DNA of 64,000 bases. Origin: Bradyrhizobium sp. BRP22 (GTDB taxonomy: Bacteria; Pseudomonadota; Alphaproteobacteria; Rhizobiales; Xanthobacteraceae). Below, in pieces: positions 38,170 to 46,808 of the stretch. The notes under the pieces were generated by a model. The model did no database searches, was not told the origin of the DNA, and was given only the letters and a program-made list of their open reading frames with translations. Position 1 is the first letter of the stretch, and every line of letters begins with the position of its first letter. The stretch spans positions 1 to 64,000 of the forward strand of contig NZ_JADYVX010000022.1 in the NCBI RefSeq assembly GCF_020194175.1, read 5' to 3'. The position numbers and the translations under genes were made by a program.

Positions 38170-39090
38170 ATGCGCGTTCTCGTCGTCGGTGCCGGTGCGA
38201 TCGGCGGATATTTCGGTGGGCGGCTGCTGCAGGCCGGCCGTGACGTCACATTCCTGGTCCGCCCCAGGCGCGCCTCCGAACTCGCGGCCGCTGGCCTCGT
38301 GATCAAGAGCCCGAACGGCGACGTGACGCTGAAGAACCCGCCGACCGTGCAGGCGGACAGGTTGAACGAGAAGTACGACGTCGTGCTGTTGAGCTGCAAG
38401 GCGTTCGACCTGGAGGACGCCATCAAGTCGTTCGCGCCGGCGGTCGGCCCCAGCACCGCGATCATCCCGCTGCTCAACGGCATGCTGCATCTCAATGCGC
38501 TCGACAAGAAGTTCGGCGCGGAGCATGTGCTCGGCGGGCTCTGCGCGATTGCGGCGACGCTGAACGACGCGCGCGAGGTGGTGCAGCTTCAGCCGATGCA
38601 GTCGCTGACTTTCGGCGAGCGCGACGGCAGGATGTCGGACCGCGTGCGCGCGATCGCGGAGGTGTTTTCCGCGATCAATGGCGCCAGCGCCAGCAATCAG
38701 GTGATGCAGGACATGTGGGAGAAATGGTTCTTCCTGGCCTCGCTCGCGGCGTCCACCAGCCTGATGCGCACCTCCGTCGGCAACATCCTGGCCGCGCCCG
38801 GCGGCAAGGATTTCCTGCTCGGCATGCTCGACGAATGCAGCGCGGTGGCAGCCGCCGAAGGCTATGCGCCGAGCGGACCCTACTTCGAGCGCGTCAAGGG
38901 CATGCTGACGGCCGCAGGCTCGCCGATGACCGCCTCGATGTTCCGCGACATCAAGGCCGGCCTTCCGGTCGAAGCCGATCATGTGATCGGCGACCTCGTC
39001 GCCCGCGCCGACGCCGCCAAGATTCCCGTGCCGAAGCTGCGTACGGCCTATACGCATCTGAAGGCGTACGAATTGCAGCGGGGCAGGTAG
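38170..39090 (+). CDS. Ketopantoate reductase family protein (2-dehydropantoate 2-reductase-like)
   Basis: 306 aa. The N-terminal Rossmann motif VVGAGAIGGYFGGRL is at residues 4–18, followed by an ApbA C-terminal helical domain with EKWFFLASLAASTSLMR (the Lys/Asn-type catalytic region) and SMFRDIKAGLPVEADHVIGD, the conserved block near the C-terminus. It reduces ketopantoate with NADPH for pantothenate synthesis, or a related 2-oxo acid, since genomes of this group carry several paralogues. That is why I withhold the symbol panE. Confidence 0.88.
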   Translation: MRVLVVGAGAIGGYFGGRLLQAGRDVTFLVRPRRASELAAAGLVIKSPNGDVTLKNPPTVQADRLNEKYDVVLLSCKAFDLEDAIKSFAPAVGPSTAIIPLLNGMLHLNALDKKFGAEHVLGGLCAIAATLNDAREVVQLQPMQSLTFGERDGRMSDRVRAIAEVFSAINGASASNQVMQDMWEKWFFLASLAASTSLMRTSVGNILAAPGGKDFLLGMLDECSAVAAAEGYAPSGPYFERVKGMLTAAGSPMTASMFRDIKAGLPVEADHVIGDLVARADAAKIPVPKLRTAYTHLKAYELQRGR

Positions 39091-39100
39091 TAGCGAGTCC

Positions 39101-39166
39101 CGTAGCCCGGGCGGAGCGCAGCGGAAAGAGCTGCCCCGGGTTACGCCGCGCTTCACCCGGGCTACA
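39101..39166. repeat. Inverted repeat GTAGCCCGGG…CCCGGGCTAC
   Basis: Perfect 10-bp outer arms with imperfect pairing inside, between the convergent reductase and cytochrome genes. A shorter related piece (TAGCCGGGTGAAGCGCAGCG) lies at 21079–21115. Confidence 0.7.
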
Positions 39167-39181
39167 GCTCCGTCATCACCA

Positions 39182-39772
39182 TCAGAGATGCGCGAGATAG
39201 TGCGCGAGCGCGGTGATCTCTTCGTCGCTCAGGGGATAGGCGACATCGGCCATCGCGGCCATGCCGCCGCCGGAGCGCGCGCTGGACTTGTAGTCGTGCA
39301 GCGCCTTGACGAGATATTCCTCGCGCTGGCCGGCGATGCGCGCCACCGCTTTGGTGCCGGCATAGCTGTCGGTATGACATGAGGCGCAACGGCGGCCGGC
39401 GGCGGCCTGCTTGCCCTTCTCCGACAGGTCAGGATCGTCGTCCTTCGGACCCTTCGGCGGCGTCAGCGAGGAGAAATAGGCGCCGAGATTGCGGATGTCC
39501 TCATTGTTGAGCTGCTCGACGATCGGCTGCATCTGCTCGTTCTTGCGCGTGCCGGCGCGGAAGAACACGAGCTGCCACTGGATGAACTGATCGGGCTGGC
39601 CGGCGAGCGAGGGAATGTTCTCGGTCTGCGAGATGCCGTTGTCGCCATGGCAGCCGACGCACATCTCGGCCTTTTCCTTGCCGGCCGCAACATCGGCCGC
39701 GAGCGCGGGATTGATGGTCGCGGCCAGGAGTGCGAGTCCACCAGATAGGTACGAGACGAACAGTCGGCGCAT
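39182..39772 (-). CDS. Diheme cytochrome c (c4-like)
   Basis: 196 aa. A signal peptide (~1–25, ending ALAADVAAG) and two haem c sites, CVGCH (~residue 37) and CASCH (~residue 135), match the c4 layout of two tandem c-type domains. It is a periplasmic electron carrier. It sits 94 bases downstream of the sugar-dehydrogenase-like gene on the same strand, so it is the likely acceptor for that enzyme, passing electrons to a terminal oxidase. Confidence 0.92.
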   Translation of the reverse strand: MRRLFVSYLSGGLALLAATINPALAADVAAGKEKAEMCVGCHGDNGISQTENIPSLAGQPDQFIQWQLVFFRAGTRKNEQMQPIVEQLNNEDIRNLGAYFSSLTPPKGPKDDDPDLSEKGKQAAAGRRCASCHTDSYAGTKAVARIAGQREEYLVKALHDYKSSARSGGGMAAMADVAYPLSDEEITALAHYLAHL

Positions 39773-39866
39773 CAGTCAGACTCCACTCCATCGCCCCCCC
39801 GTCGTTCAGTCAAACAAAGAGGCTGCGGCCGCCATCCGGCCACCGCAGCCTCCCATCGTTATCGTG

Positions 39867-41144
39867 TCACTTCTTGCTGTAGCTGATGCGATAGATCGCA
39901 CCGGCCCAGTCGTCGGCAACGAGGATCGAGCCGTCCTTGTCGAGGAGGATGTCGGCGGGACGGCCGAGATAGTTCTGGTCGCCTTCGATCCAGCCGGAGG
40001 CGAACACTTCCTGCTTGGCGTTCTTGCCGTCGGGACCGACGATCACGCGCACGATGCGCGCGCCCTGATACTTGTGCCTGTTCCAGGAGCCATGCTCGGC
40101 GATCAGGATGTTATTCTTGTAGTCGGCGGGAAATTGATTGCCGGTGTAGAACTTCATGCCGAGCGGCGCGACATGGGCCCCTAGGTTGAGCACGGGCGGC
40201 GTGAATTCCGAACACTTATGCCCCATCGCGAATTTCGGATCGGGCATGTCGCCCTGGTGGCAATAGGGATAGCCGAAATGCTCGCCGATCTTCGAGATCA
40301 TGTTGAGCTTGTCGCTCGGCAGATCGTCGCTGACCCAGTCGCGCGCATTCTCGGTGAACCAATAGCGGCCGGTGCGCGGATCGACGTCGCCGCCGACACT
40401 GTTGCGCACGCCGAGCGCCCAGATTTCCGCGTTGCCGGTCTTGGGATCGACGCGGCGGATCTGCGAGAGGCTGGTCGGAGGGATGCCGATGTTGAAGGGC
40501 GGCCCGAACGGAATGTAGAACCAGCCGTCCTTGTCGACGGCGATATATTTCCAGCCATGCGCGGCATAGGAGGGCATGTCGTCATAGACCACCTTGCCCT
40601 GGCCGAGATTGTCGAGATTGGCTTCGGCATTGTCGTAGCGGATCAGCTTGTCGACCGCGATCACATAGAGCGCGCCGTCGCGGAAGGCGAGACCGGTGGG
40701 CATGTTCAGCCCCTTGAGGATGGTCTTGACCTCTTTCTTGCCGTTGTTGTCCTTGATCGCATAGACGTTGCCGAGCCCGAACGAGCCGACGAACAGCGTG
40801 CCCTTGTCGCCCCAGGCCATCTGCCGCGCGGCGAGCACGTTCGACGCATAGACCTCGATCTTGAAGCCCTGTGGCAGCTTGATCTTCTTGATCAGCGCCG
40901 CGAGCTCGGAATCGGAGGCGCCGGTCGGCGGTCCCGACGGCGGCGCAAGGCCCTTTTGCGCTTCGGTCTCGTCGCCCAGGAACCAGTCATCCGGCGGATG
41001 GGTCCAGAATTCCTTGGAGCCGGATTCGTATTTCTTCAGCGCCCTGCCCTTGTCCTGCTGCTGTTGCGCATTGGCAAGGCCAGTCCCCGCCACGAGGGCG
41101 ATGGCGGCAAGCGCAAGAATGGAACGATTGAAAACCGATTGCAT
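39867..41144 (-). CDS. PQQ-dependent sugar/sorbosone dehydrogenase-like protein
   Basis: 425 aa. The signal peptide MQSVFNRSILALAAIALVAG (processed near ANA-QQ) is followed by a six-bladed beta-propeller of the soluble glucose/L-sorbosone dehydrogenase type: LPQGFKIEVYASNVLAARQMA, GTLFVGSFGLGNVYAI, LNMPTGLAFRDGALYV, and HVAPLGMKFYTGNQFPADY. PQQ and Ca are expected cofactors in this fold; binding residues cannot be verified by eye. It is probably a periplasmic aldose or polyol oxidase handing electrons to the downstream c4-type cytochrome. The 422 bases upstream, to the tRNA, hold no supported gene. Confidence 0.85.
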   Translation of the reverse strand: MQSVFNRSILALAAIALVAGTGLANAQQQQDKGRALKKYESGSKEFWTHPPDDWFLGDETEAQKGLAPPSGPPTGASDSELAALIKKIKLPQGFKIEVYASNVLAARQMAWGDKGTLFVGSFGLGNVYAIKDNNGKKEVKTILKGLNMPTGLAFRDGALYVIAVDKLIRYDNAEANLDNLGQGKVVYDDMPSYAAHGWKYIAVDKDGWFYIPFGPPFNIGIPPTSLSQIRRVDPKTGNAEIWALGVRNSVGGDVDPRTGRYWFTENARDWVSDDLPSDKLNMISKIGEHFGYPYCHQGDMPDPKFAMGHKCSEFTPPVLNLGAHVAPLGMKFYTGNQFPADYKNNILIAEHGSWNRHKYQGARIVRVIVGPDGKNAKQEVFASGWIEGDQNYLGRPADILLDKDGSILVADDWAGAIYRISYSKK

Positions 41145-41566
41145 CGCGTTACTCCCCTATCCAGCCGGGCGGCTGGCTCTTTATTGATTCTAACGAGACG
41201 ATCGCAGTGGTCTGCGCGAGGTGGGCCAGACCGGAAAAATGTTAGCACATCCCCCGCGCGAGAGAAGCGCAGGCGATGAAGTCCGCATTCGAGCGCGGTC
41301 AAGACAAGTTGAGAAGCTTCGCTTGCACTATTCTCTTGCGAGACGACGAGCGATGCCGTCGCAGCGCAGTATTCGTTTGAAGCTAACGCATCTCTCGCGC
41401 GTTTCGAGCGGCAATCCGGCTGACTGTCGAGTTAATCGTCGGACGAATGAGCGGTCAGGCCGAGGCTTGCATTTCGCCGGCGAGATCCTTGTGGAGCCCC
41501 GATCAAGCGCTCGAAGGCGCTCGCGCGCGGCTGCGGGAAAATATCAGCCCGGCTTCGGGGAAAATT

Positions 41567-41641
<75 letters not shown>

Positions 41642-42057
41642 GTCCTGATGCGGCGATCGCTCGCCGTCAACGGCAGAGCTATGCCAAAAGCGGACCGCGA
41701 ATGCAACAGGCCCGAAGGCGGCGAAATCGCCTGATTTGGTCGGAAATGGTGCAGAAGCGTCCGGAAGCCGCGCGGGAGGGTGCGATTTGTTGGCGATTTG
41801 GTGCGTTTTGACGCGGGGAACCCGCTTTTCCCGTCTCGCGCCGCCACGGACCGATTCGGCGCGAGCAACCCTGCAAACTCCAGCCGCATTTCATCATGAC
41901 TCCATGTTACCGGCTGCCCAGGGCCGGCTGGCGCCGCGGCGGAACGGGAAGGGCGTCCCGATTGAAATTTGGCGCCAAACCGCCATTTAGCTGACGGGTG
42001 TTCGGTTCCGGCCGTGCTAGAACAGGCGCCAATCTCGAGACATCAGGCGAGGATATC

Positions 42058-42978
42058 GTGACGATAGTTGAGCAGGGCGGCGGTCCGGCGCCGCAGGCAG
42101 GCGATCTGATCAAGGAAACGACCACCCAGACATTCGTTAAGGACGTCATCGAGGAGTCGAAGCGCCAGCCGGTGCTGATCGATTTCTGGGCGCCCTGGTG
42201 CGGACCCTGCCGCCAGCTCACCCCGATCCTGGAAAAGGCGGTGCGCAATGCCAAGGGCCGGGTCAAGCTGGTCAAGATGAACATCGACGAGCATCCGTCG
42301 ATCCCCGGCCAGATGGGCATCCAGTCGATCCCGGCGGTGATCGCCTTCGTGGGCGGCCAGCCGGCGGACGGCTTCATGGGCGCGGTCCCGGAAAGCCAGG
42401 TCAACGCCTTCATCGAGCGCCTGACCAAGGGTGTCCCGGCCGCGGGCGAGCCGAACATCGCCGAGATCCTGAAGGAAGCCGACGCCGTGCTCGCCGAGGG
42501 CGATGCGGCGGCCGCGGCGCAGATCTATGCCGAGGTGCTCGGGATCGACGCCACCAATATCGCCGCGCTCGCCGGTCTCGCCAAATGCTATGTCACATCA
42601 GGCGCGGTCGACCAGGCCAAGCAGACGCTCGGCATGGTGCCGGAATCCAAGCGCAACGATCCGGCCGTGAAGGCGGTGCAGGCCGCGATCGACCTTGCCG
42701 AGCAGGCGCAGTCGGTCGGTCCGGTCACCGAACTGGAACAGAAAGTCGCCGCAAACCCGCTCGATCATCAGGCGCGGTTCGATCTCGCCACCGCGCTGAA
42801 CGCGATGGGCAAGCGCAGCGAGGCGACCAACCAGCTCCTGGAGATCGTCAAGCGCGACCGCAAGTGGAACGACGACGGTGCACGCAAGCAGCTCGTCCAG
42901 TTCTTCGAAGCGTGGGGCGGGGCGGATGAAGCGACCGTCGAGGGACGCAAGCGGCTCTCGACGATCCTGTTCTCCTAG
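42058..42978 (+). CDS. Thioredoxin-domain co-chaperone, YbbN/CnoX-like
   Basis: 306 aa from GTG 42058 (GCGAGG upstream); the frame opens earlier, but the N-terminus then has no family likeness. The thioredoxin domain (~20–125) has an intact WAPWCGPCRQ site (Cys48/Cys51), so unlike E. coli YbbN (SxxC) it keeps both cysteines. TPR-like repeats (~135–306) follow. CnoX proteins protect substrates of GroEL from oxidation in the cytosol. Its stop TAG is the first triplet of a family-B repeat. The Lon-N protein gene follows. Confidence 0.9.
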   Translation: MTIVEQGGGPAPQAGDLIKETTTQTFVKDVIEESKRQPVLIDFWAPWCGPCRQLTPILEKAVRNAKGRVKLVKMNIDEHPSIPGQMGIQSIPAVIAFVGGQPADGFMGAVPESQVNAFIERLTKGVPAAGEPNIAEILKEADAVLAEGDAAAAAQIYAEVLGIDATNIAALAGLAKCYVTSGAVDQAKQTLGMVPESKRNDPAVKAVQAAIDLAEQAQSVGPVTELEQKVAANPLDHQARFDLATALNAMGKRSEATNQLLEIVKRDRKWNDDGARKQLVQFFEAWGGADEATVEGRKRLSTILFS

Positions 42979-43075
42979 AGCACGATCCGGAAAAGTGGAT
43001 ACCGGTTCCGAAATGGTCATGCTCACACATGAAGATGAGATTATGATCCGATTTCGTTCAATCGGATCATAATCC
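42976..43075. repeat. TAGAGC-ended repeat, family B (copy 4)
   Basis: TAGAGCACGATCCGGAAAAG then CCGGTTCCGAAATGGTCATGC, followed by the palindrome ATTATGATCCGATTTCGTTC…GAATCGGATCATAAT (approximate arms TTATGATCCGATT/AATCGGATCATAA). The initial TAG is the stop of the upstream thioredoxin gene. Confidence 0.8.
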
Positions 43076-43103
43076 AGTAAGGCGCATAACACCGGGGCCG
43101 CAG

Positions 43104-43778
43104 ATGCCGATCAATGCCGAATATCGGGGCCCGGCCGAACTTCCCGAGGTGATCCCGGTTTTCCCGCTTGCGGGAGCGCTGCTGCTGCCGCGCGGCCAGA
43201 TGCCGCTCAACATCTTCGAACCGCGTTATCTTGCGATGGTCGATGACGCCTTCCGGGACGGCCATCGGCTGATCGGCATGATCCAGCCCGACGTGACCCA
43301 TTCGCACAATGAGGACAAGCCGGCGCTGTTCCGCATCGGCTGCGTCGGCCGCATCACCCAGCTCGCCGAATCCGGCGACGGCCGCTACATCCTCGAGCTC
43401 ACCGGCGTGGCCCGCTTCAAGGTGGTCGAGGAGCTCAGCGTGCTGACGGCGTACCGCCAGTGCAAGGTCGATTTCTTCTCCTTCGCCGCCGATTTCGTCG
43501 CGCGCAAGGGCGAGGAGGATGTCGACCGCGAAGCCCTGCTGGCGGTGCTGACGGATTTTTTGAAAGCCAACAATCTGAAGGTCGACTGGGCCGGCATCGA
43601 AGCCGCGCCCAATGAGGCGCTGGTCAACGCGCTCGCGATGATGTCGCCCTACGGCCCGGCGGAAAAGCAGGCGATGCTGGAAGCGCCCGACCTCAAGACC
43701 CGCGCCGAAATCCTGATCGCGGTGACCGAGATGGACCTCGCCAAGAAGCGCACCAGCGGCGACCCGCCGCTGCAGTGA
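43104..43778 (+). CDS. LON peptidase substrate-binding (Lon-N) domain protein
   Basis: 224 aa consisting only of the Lon N-terminal domain (PVFPLAGALLLPRGQMPLNIFEPRYLAMVDDA, split as PVFPLAGALLLP and LNIFEPRYLAMVDDA; GCVGRITQLAESGDGRYILE) with no AAA+ or protease part, the usual form of YcaI/COG2802 proteins. It may bind unfolded protein. Its place straight after a CnoX-like thioredoxin is conserved in alphaproteobacteria and fits a protein-quality role; activity is unknown. Confidence 0.9.
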   Translation: MPINAEYRGPAELPEVIPVFPLAGALLLPRGQMPLNIFEPRYLAMVDDAFRDGHRLIGMIQPDVTHSHNEDKPALFRIGCVGRITQLAESGDGRYILELTGVARFKVVEELSVLTAYRQCKVDFFSFAADFVARKGEEDVDREALLAVLTDFLKANNLKVDWAGIEAAPNEALVNALAMMSPYGPAEKQAMLEAPDLKTRAEILIAVTEMDLAKKRTSGDPPLQ

Positions 43779-43786
43779 TTCTGCCT

Positions 43787-43888
43787 GTCATTCCGGGGCG
43801 CGCGCAGCGCGAGCCCGGAATCCATAGAGCCACATACTCCGGTGGAGAAATGGATTCCGGGCTCGTCCTTCAGACGCCCCGGAATGAC
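43787..43888. repeat. Intergenic repeat, GTCATTCCGGGGCGC family (copy 2)
   Basis: GTCATTCCGGGGCGCGCGCA … GACGCCCCGGAATGAC; a full copy directly after the Lon-N gene. Confidence 0.85.
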
Positions 43889-43906
43889 AGCGTTACACGC
43901 GGCCAG

Positions 43907-44012
43907 CTAGAGCATTTTCGGTTCTGATTGAATCAGAACCGAAGCTCTAGATTCTTGTTTTGACGCGTTTTCTTCACGCGAACCGGTATCCACTTCGCTC
44001 GAAAACGCTCTA
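43907..44012. repeat. TAGAGC-ended repeat, family A (copy 3, reverse orientation)
   Basis: Begins CTAGAGCATTTTCGGTTCTG and ends CTCGAAAACGCTCTA. The last CTA, read on the minus strand as TAG, is the stop codon of the 44010–44360 membrane-protein gene. Confidence 0.85.
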
Positions 44013-44360
44013 ATACCCCGCGACCGCCATCGCGACCACAGCGGTGAGCGCCATCCAGCCGAAATGCCGGCCGTGCGTGGCAACCGCATTGGCAAACGCG
44101 GCAAAGGCAAACACGCAGGCGAGCGTGACGACGATCCAGTGCCGCGCCACCTCCGAGGCCATCCAGGGCGCGGCGAGCAGCAGCACGCCGCCGCCGATCC
44201 AGGCCACCGTGCCGGCCTGCCAGACCAGCCGGATCAGCGTGCGCAGCCGCGCCGGTTCGATCGTCATTTTCGGAAACACCTTGAACTCGCCGAGATAGCC
44301 GTGGATCAACGCCGCCGCGATCGCAGCGAGGCCGGAACATTGCAGCAGGACATCGCGCAT
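44010..44360 (-). CDS. Small four-helix membrane protein, TetR-linked
   Basis: 116 aa with four predicted membrane helices (about 8–20, 45–66, 74–92 and 98–115). I do not recognise a named family with certainty; size and layout resemble small DoxX-like/DUF membrane proteins. It is divergent from the TetR gene, and a perfect operator palindrome lies 10 bases before its start, so it is the likely repressed target. Its stop codon is contributed by the neighbouring family-A repeat. Confidence 0.75.
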   Translation of the reverse strand: MRDVLLQCSGLAAIAAALIHGYLGEFKVFPKMTIEPARLRTLIRLVWQAGTVAWIGGGVLLLAAPWMASEVARHWIVVTLACVFAFAAFANAVATHGRHFGWMALTAVVAMAVAGY

Positions 44361-44369
44361 CGTTCGCCT

Positions 44370-44387
44370 CCATACAGTTGTGTATGG
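44370..44387. promoter_or_regulatory. Operator palindrome 1 for the TetR regulator
   Basis: CCATACA-GTTG-TGTATGG, a perfect 7-bp-arm palindrome, 10 bases upstream of the membrane-protein start. It matches the second site at 44413–44430. Confidence 0.7.
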
Positions 44388-44412
44388 TTATCGCGCGTGC
44401 GTTGGCACATGT

Positions 44413-44430
44413 CAATACACTGGTGTATGG
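44413..44430. promoter_or_regulatory. Operator palindrome 2 for the TetR regulator
   Basis: CAATACAC-TG-GTGTATGG, an 8-bp-arm palindrome with one mismatch, 11 bases before the tetR start. It shares GTGTATGG with site 1; the 43-base offset is close to four helical turns. Confidence 0.7.
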
Positions 44431-44440
44431 TAGGGTGACG

Positions 44441-44989
44441 ATGGTGCGCCGTATGACCGATCAGCTCTCCGCGAACGACTGGGTCGATCAGGGCCTGAAA
44501 GCACTCGCAAAGCGCGGCTTCACCGCGCTGAAAGCCGACCCCCTGGCAAAGGAGATGGGCGTTTCCCGCGGCAGCTTCTACTGGCACTTCACCGATATCG
44601 CCGCCTACCATGCCGCCGTCCTGAAACATTGGCGCGAGATCGCCGCGGAGCGGATCATCGTCGACGTCGAGGCCACCGGCGCGGGTTCCGGCGCCTTGGC
44701 TGTACTGCTGCGGCGGGTGTTTTCCGAAAAGCTGGCGCTGGAAAACGCCGTCCGCAGTTGGGCGAGCGTCGACGCTGCAGCGCGCGCCGCCGTGCAGGCG
44801 ATCGACCAGCGGCGGCTTGACTATGTCGAAGGCCTTCTGAAGCGCGCCGGTGTCGCGAACGATGTGGCCCGCGCCCGCGCCCAGATTCTCTATTGGGCGT
44901 TTCTAGGCCACGCGCTGACGGAGCAGCCGCTGCCGAAAGCAAAACAGCAGGCGATCATCGACGAACTGCTGCGGATGGCGGCGCGCTAA
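44441..44989 (+). CDS. TetR/AcrR family transcriptional regulator
   Basis: 182 aa from ATG 44441 (GGTGACG upstream); ATG 44453 is an alternative. The N-terminal helix-turn-helix LKADPLAKEMGVSRGSFYWHFTD (recognition part GVSRGSFYWHF) is classical; the helical C-terminal domain is a ligand-binding core of unknown specificity. It most likely represses the divergent small membrane protein and itself through the two GTGTATGG palindromes between them. Confidence 0.88.
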   Translation: MVRRMTDQLSANDWVDQGLKALAKRGFTALKADPLAKEMGVSRGSFYWHFTDIAAYHAAVLKHWREIAAERIIVDVEATGAGSGALAVLLRRVFSEKLALENAVRSWASVDAAARAAVQAIDQRRLDYVEGLLKRAGVANDVARARAQILYWAFLGHALTEQPLPKAKQQAIIDELLRMAAR

Positions 44990-45030
44990 TCGAATGTGAT
45001 AGAGAACAGGCGTCAAGCTGGAAAACCGTC

Positions 45031-45228
45031 ATGACTTCCCCGAACGATCATCTCGAAAGCACCGCCGATCCGAAGCTCCTGGAAATCCTGGTCTGTCCCA
45101 TCACCAAGGGTCCGCTGGAGTTCGACGCGGCACGGCAGGAGCTGATCTCGCGCTCTGCAAAACTCGCTTATCCGATCCGCGACGGCATCCCGATCATGCT
45201 GCCGGAAGAAGCGCGCAAGATCGAGTGA
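45031..45228 (+). CDS. Trm112/UPF0434 family protein
   Basis: 65 aa from ATG 45031; the open frame begins earlier within tetR. The signature LLEILVCPITKGPLEFD and LAYPIRDGIPIMLPEEAR identifies the Trm112-like UPF0434 family. Eukaryotic Trm112 activates several methyltransferases; bacterial members are thought to act similarly, but partners are unproven. Only one Cys remains of the usual zinc ligands (LVCP), as in most proteobacterial members. Confidence 0.92.
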   Translation: MTSPNDHLESTADPKLLEILVCPITKGPLEFDAARQELISRSAKLAYPIRDGIPIMLPEEARKIE

Positions 45229-45239
45229 TCGATTTGAAC

Positions 45240-45324
45240 CGTCATTGCGAGGAGCGATAGCGACGAAGCAATCCATCGCTCTCGTTGCGGAGACATGGAT
45301 TGCTTCGCTTCGCTCGCAATGACG
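45240..45324. repeat. Intergenic repeat, CGTCATTGCGAGC family (copy 3)
   Basis: CGTCATTGCGAGGAGCGATA … CGCTTCGCTCGCAATGACG between the convergent Trm112 and Ubi-hydroxylase genes. Confidence 0.85.
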
Positions 45325-45357
45325 CAGAGAGAGAGGGCTACGGCCCTGTAATCGCAG

Positions 45358-46578
45358 CTACAGCGCCTCGCCCTTCAACAGTCGCGGCACTTCGCCTGAG
45401 AGGCCGGCGGCCTGGCGGATGAACATGCTCTTGAGCGGTGGCAGACGGTCGACGATGCCGAGCCCGACATCGCGCACGGTCCTGAGCAAGGTCGATTCGT
45501 TGGAGAACAGGAAGTTCAGCGAATTGGTCGCGACTCCCATGGCCATGGTGTCGAAGCGCCGCCAGCGCTGGTAGCGCTCGAGCACGTCGGCCTGTCCAAG
45601 ATCGATGCCGAGCCGCGCCGCATCGACCACGACTTCCGCCAATGCCGCGACATCCCTCAGGCCCATATTGAGCCCTTGCCCTGCAATGGGGTGGATCAGA
45701 TGCGCGGCATCGCCGACCAGCGCCAGCCGTTCGGCGATGAAGGAGCGCGCGACGAAATAGCCGAGCGGAAAGGCGCGCGGCTTGTCGAGCGCCTTGACCT
45801 CGCCGAGATGCAGCCCGAAACGTCGCTCCAGCTCGTCGTGGAATTCCTGTTCGCTCAAGCCGACGATGCGCGACGCTTCCTTGCGGTTCTCGGTCCACAC
45901 CAGCGATGATCGCTTGCCCTTCAACGGCAGGATCGCAAACGGACCTGCGGGCAGGAAATGCTCTTCGGCGCGGCCCTGATGGTCGCGCTCATGACCGACG
46001 GTGACGACGATGCCGGATTGATCGTATTCCCAGCCATGGGTGACGATGCCGGCGCGCTCGCGCAGCTTCGAACGTGCGCCATCGGCGGCCACCAGCAGGC
46101 CTGCTTCGATCACGCTGCCGTCGGCGAGCGTGACGCTGACGAGATCGGCACTGGCGTCAAAGGTTGACACCGCGGTCGCGCGCAGATCAACACCTTCGGC
46201 CTCGGTGCGCGCCACCAGCGCGTCGATCAGCAGTCTGTTCTCGACCATATGCGCAAACGGCTCTCCGGGCTCGACATCGCCGGCAAAAGTCAGGAACACC
46301 GGGCGGGTGGCATCGTCGAGCCGCGAATCGGTGACGACCATGTCGAGGATCGGCTGGGTGGTTTCGGCGATCTCGGCCCAGATGCCGATCGCCTCGAACA
46401 GGCGGCGGCAGGCGGCGACGATCGCGGTCGCCCGCGGATCGCGGCTCGGACGCTGCGCAAGCGCCGGATCGGCCACGATGACGGGGATTTCCGGCCCCAG
46501 CCCCTGGCGCAACGCCAGGGCCAGCGCCAGACCCGCAAAGGCGCCCCCGCAAATGACAATGCCTCGCTGTGCCGACAT
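45358..46578 (-). CDS. UbiH/UbiF-family FAD-dependent hydroxylase (ubiquinone biosynthesis)
   Basis: 406 aa, the normal length. The N-terminal FAD motif IVICGGAFAGLALALALRQG, the RDPRATAI block typical of UbiH/COQ6, and the second FAD-binding motif LVGDAAHLIHPIAGQGLNMGLRD (core GDAAHLIHPIAGQGLN) are all present. It hydroxylates the ubiquinone ring at the membrane. Alphaproteobacteria often carry one or two such enzymes with different position specificity (UbiL, UbiM, UbiH/F), so I do not assign a letter. Confidence 0.92.
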   Translation of the reverse strand: MSAQRGIVICGGAFAGLALALALRQGLGPEIPVIVADPALAQRPSRDPRATAIVAACRRLFEAIGIWAEIAETTQPILDMVVTDSRLDDATRPVFLTFAGDVEPGEPFAHMVENRLLIDALVARTEAEGVDLRATAVSTFDASADLVSVTLADGSVIEAGLLVAADGARSKLRERAGIVTHGWEYDQSGIVVTVGHERDHQGRAEEHFLPAGPFAILPLKGKRSSLVWTENRKEASRIVGLSEQEFHDELERRFGLHLGEVKALDKPRAFPLGYFVARSFIAERLALVGDAAHLIHPIAGQGLNMGLRDVAALAEVVVDAARLGIDLGQADVLERYQRWRRFDTMAMGVATNSLNFLFSNESTLLRTVRDVGLGIVDRLPPLKSMFIRQAAGLSGEVPRLLKGEAL

Positions 46579-46677
46579 GCAAGTCCCTTACGCGCTCATG
46601 CCCTCAGACTGTGCTTGCTACCTGATAACAGCTGGGCGAAACAGGGGTCCCAAACAAGGTACTTAATGCCGCGCATC

Positions 46678-46790
46678 GTCATTCCGGGGCGCGCGCCAGC
46701 GCGCACCCGGAATCCGGAGGTTTTTGCGCGAGATTCTCCGATGTGCGAGTGCACATCGTAGTTCGCGTCTTCGACGCGCCCCGGAATGAC
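46678..46790. repeat. Intergenic repeat, GTCATTCCGGGGCGC family (copy 3)
   Basis: GTCATTCCGGGGCGCGCGCC … CGACGCGCCCCGGAATGAC, ending 18 bases before the tesB start. Confidence 0.85.
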
Positions 46791-46808
46791 GGAGGAAGAG
46801 GAAGCTTC

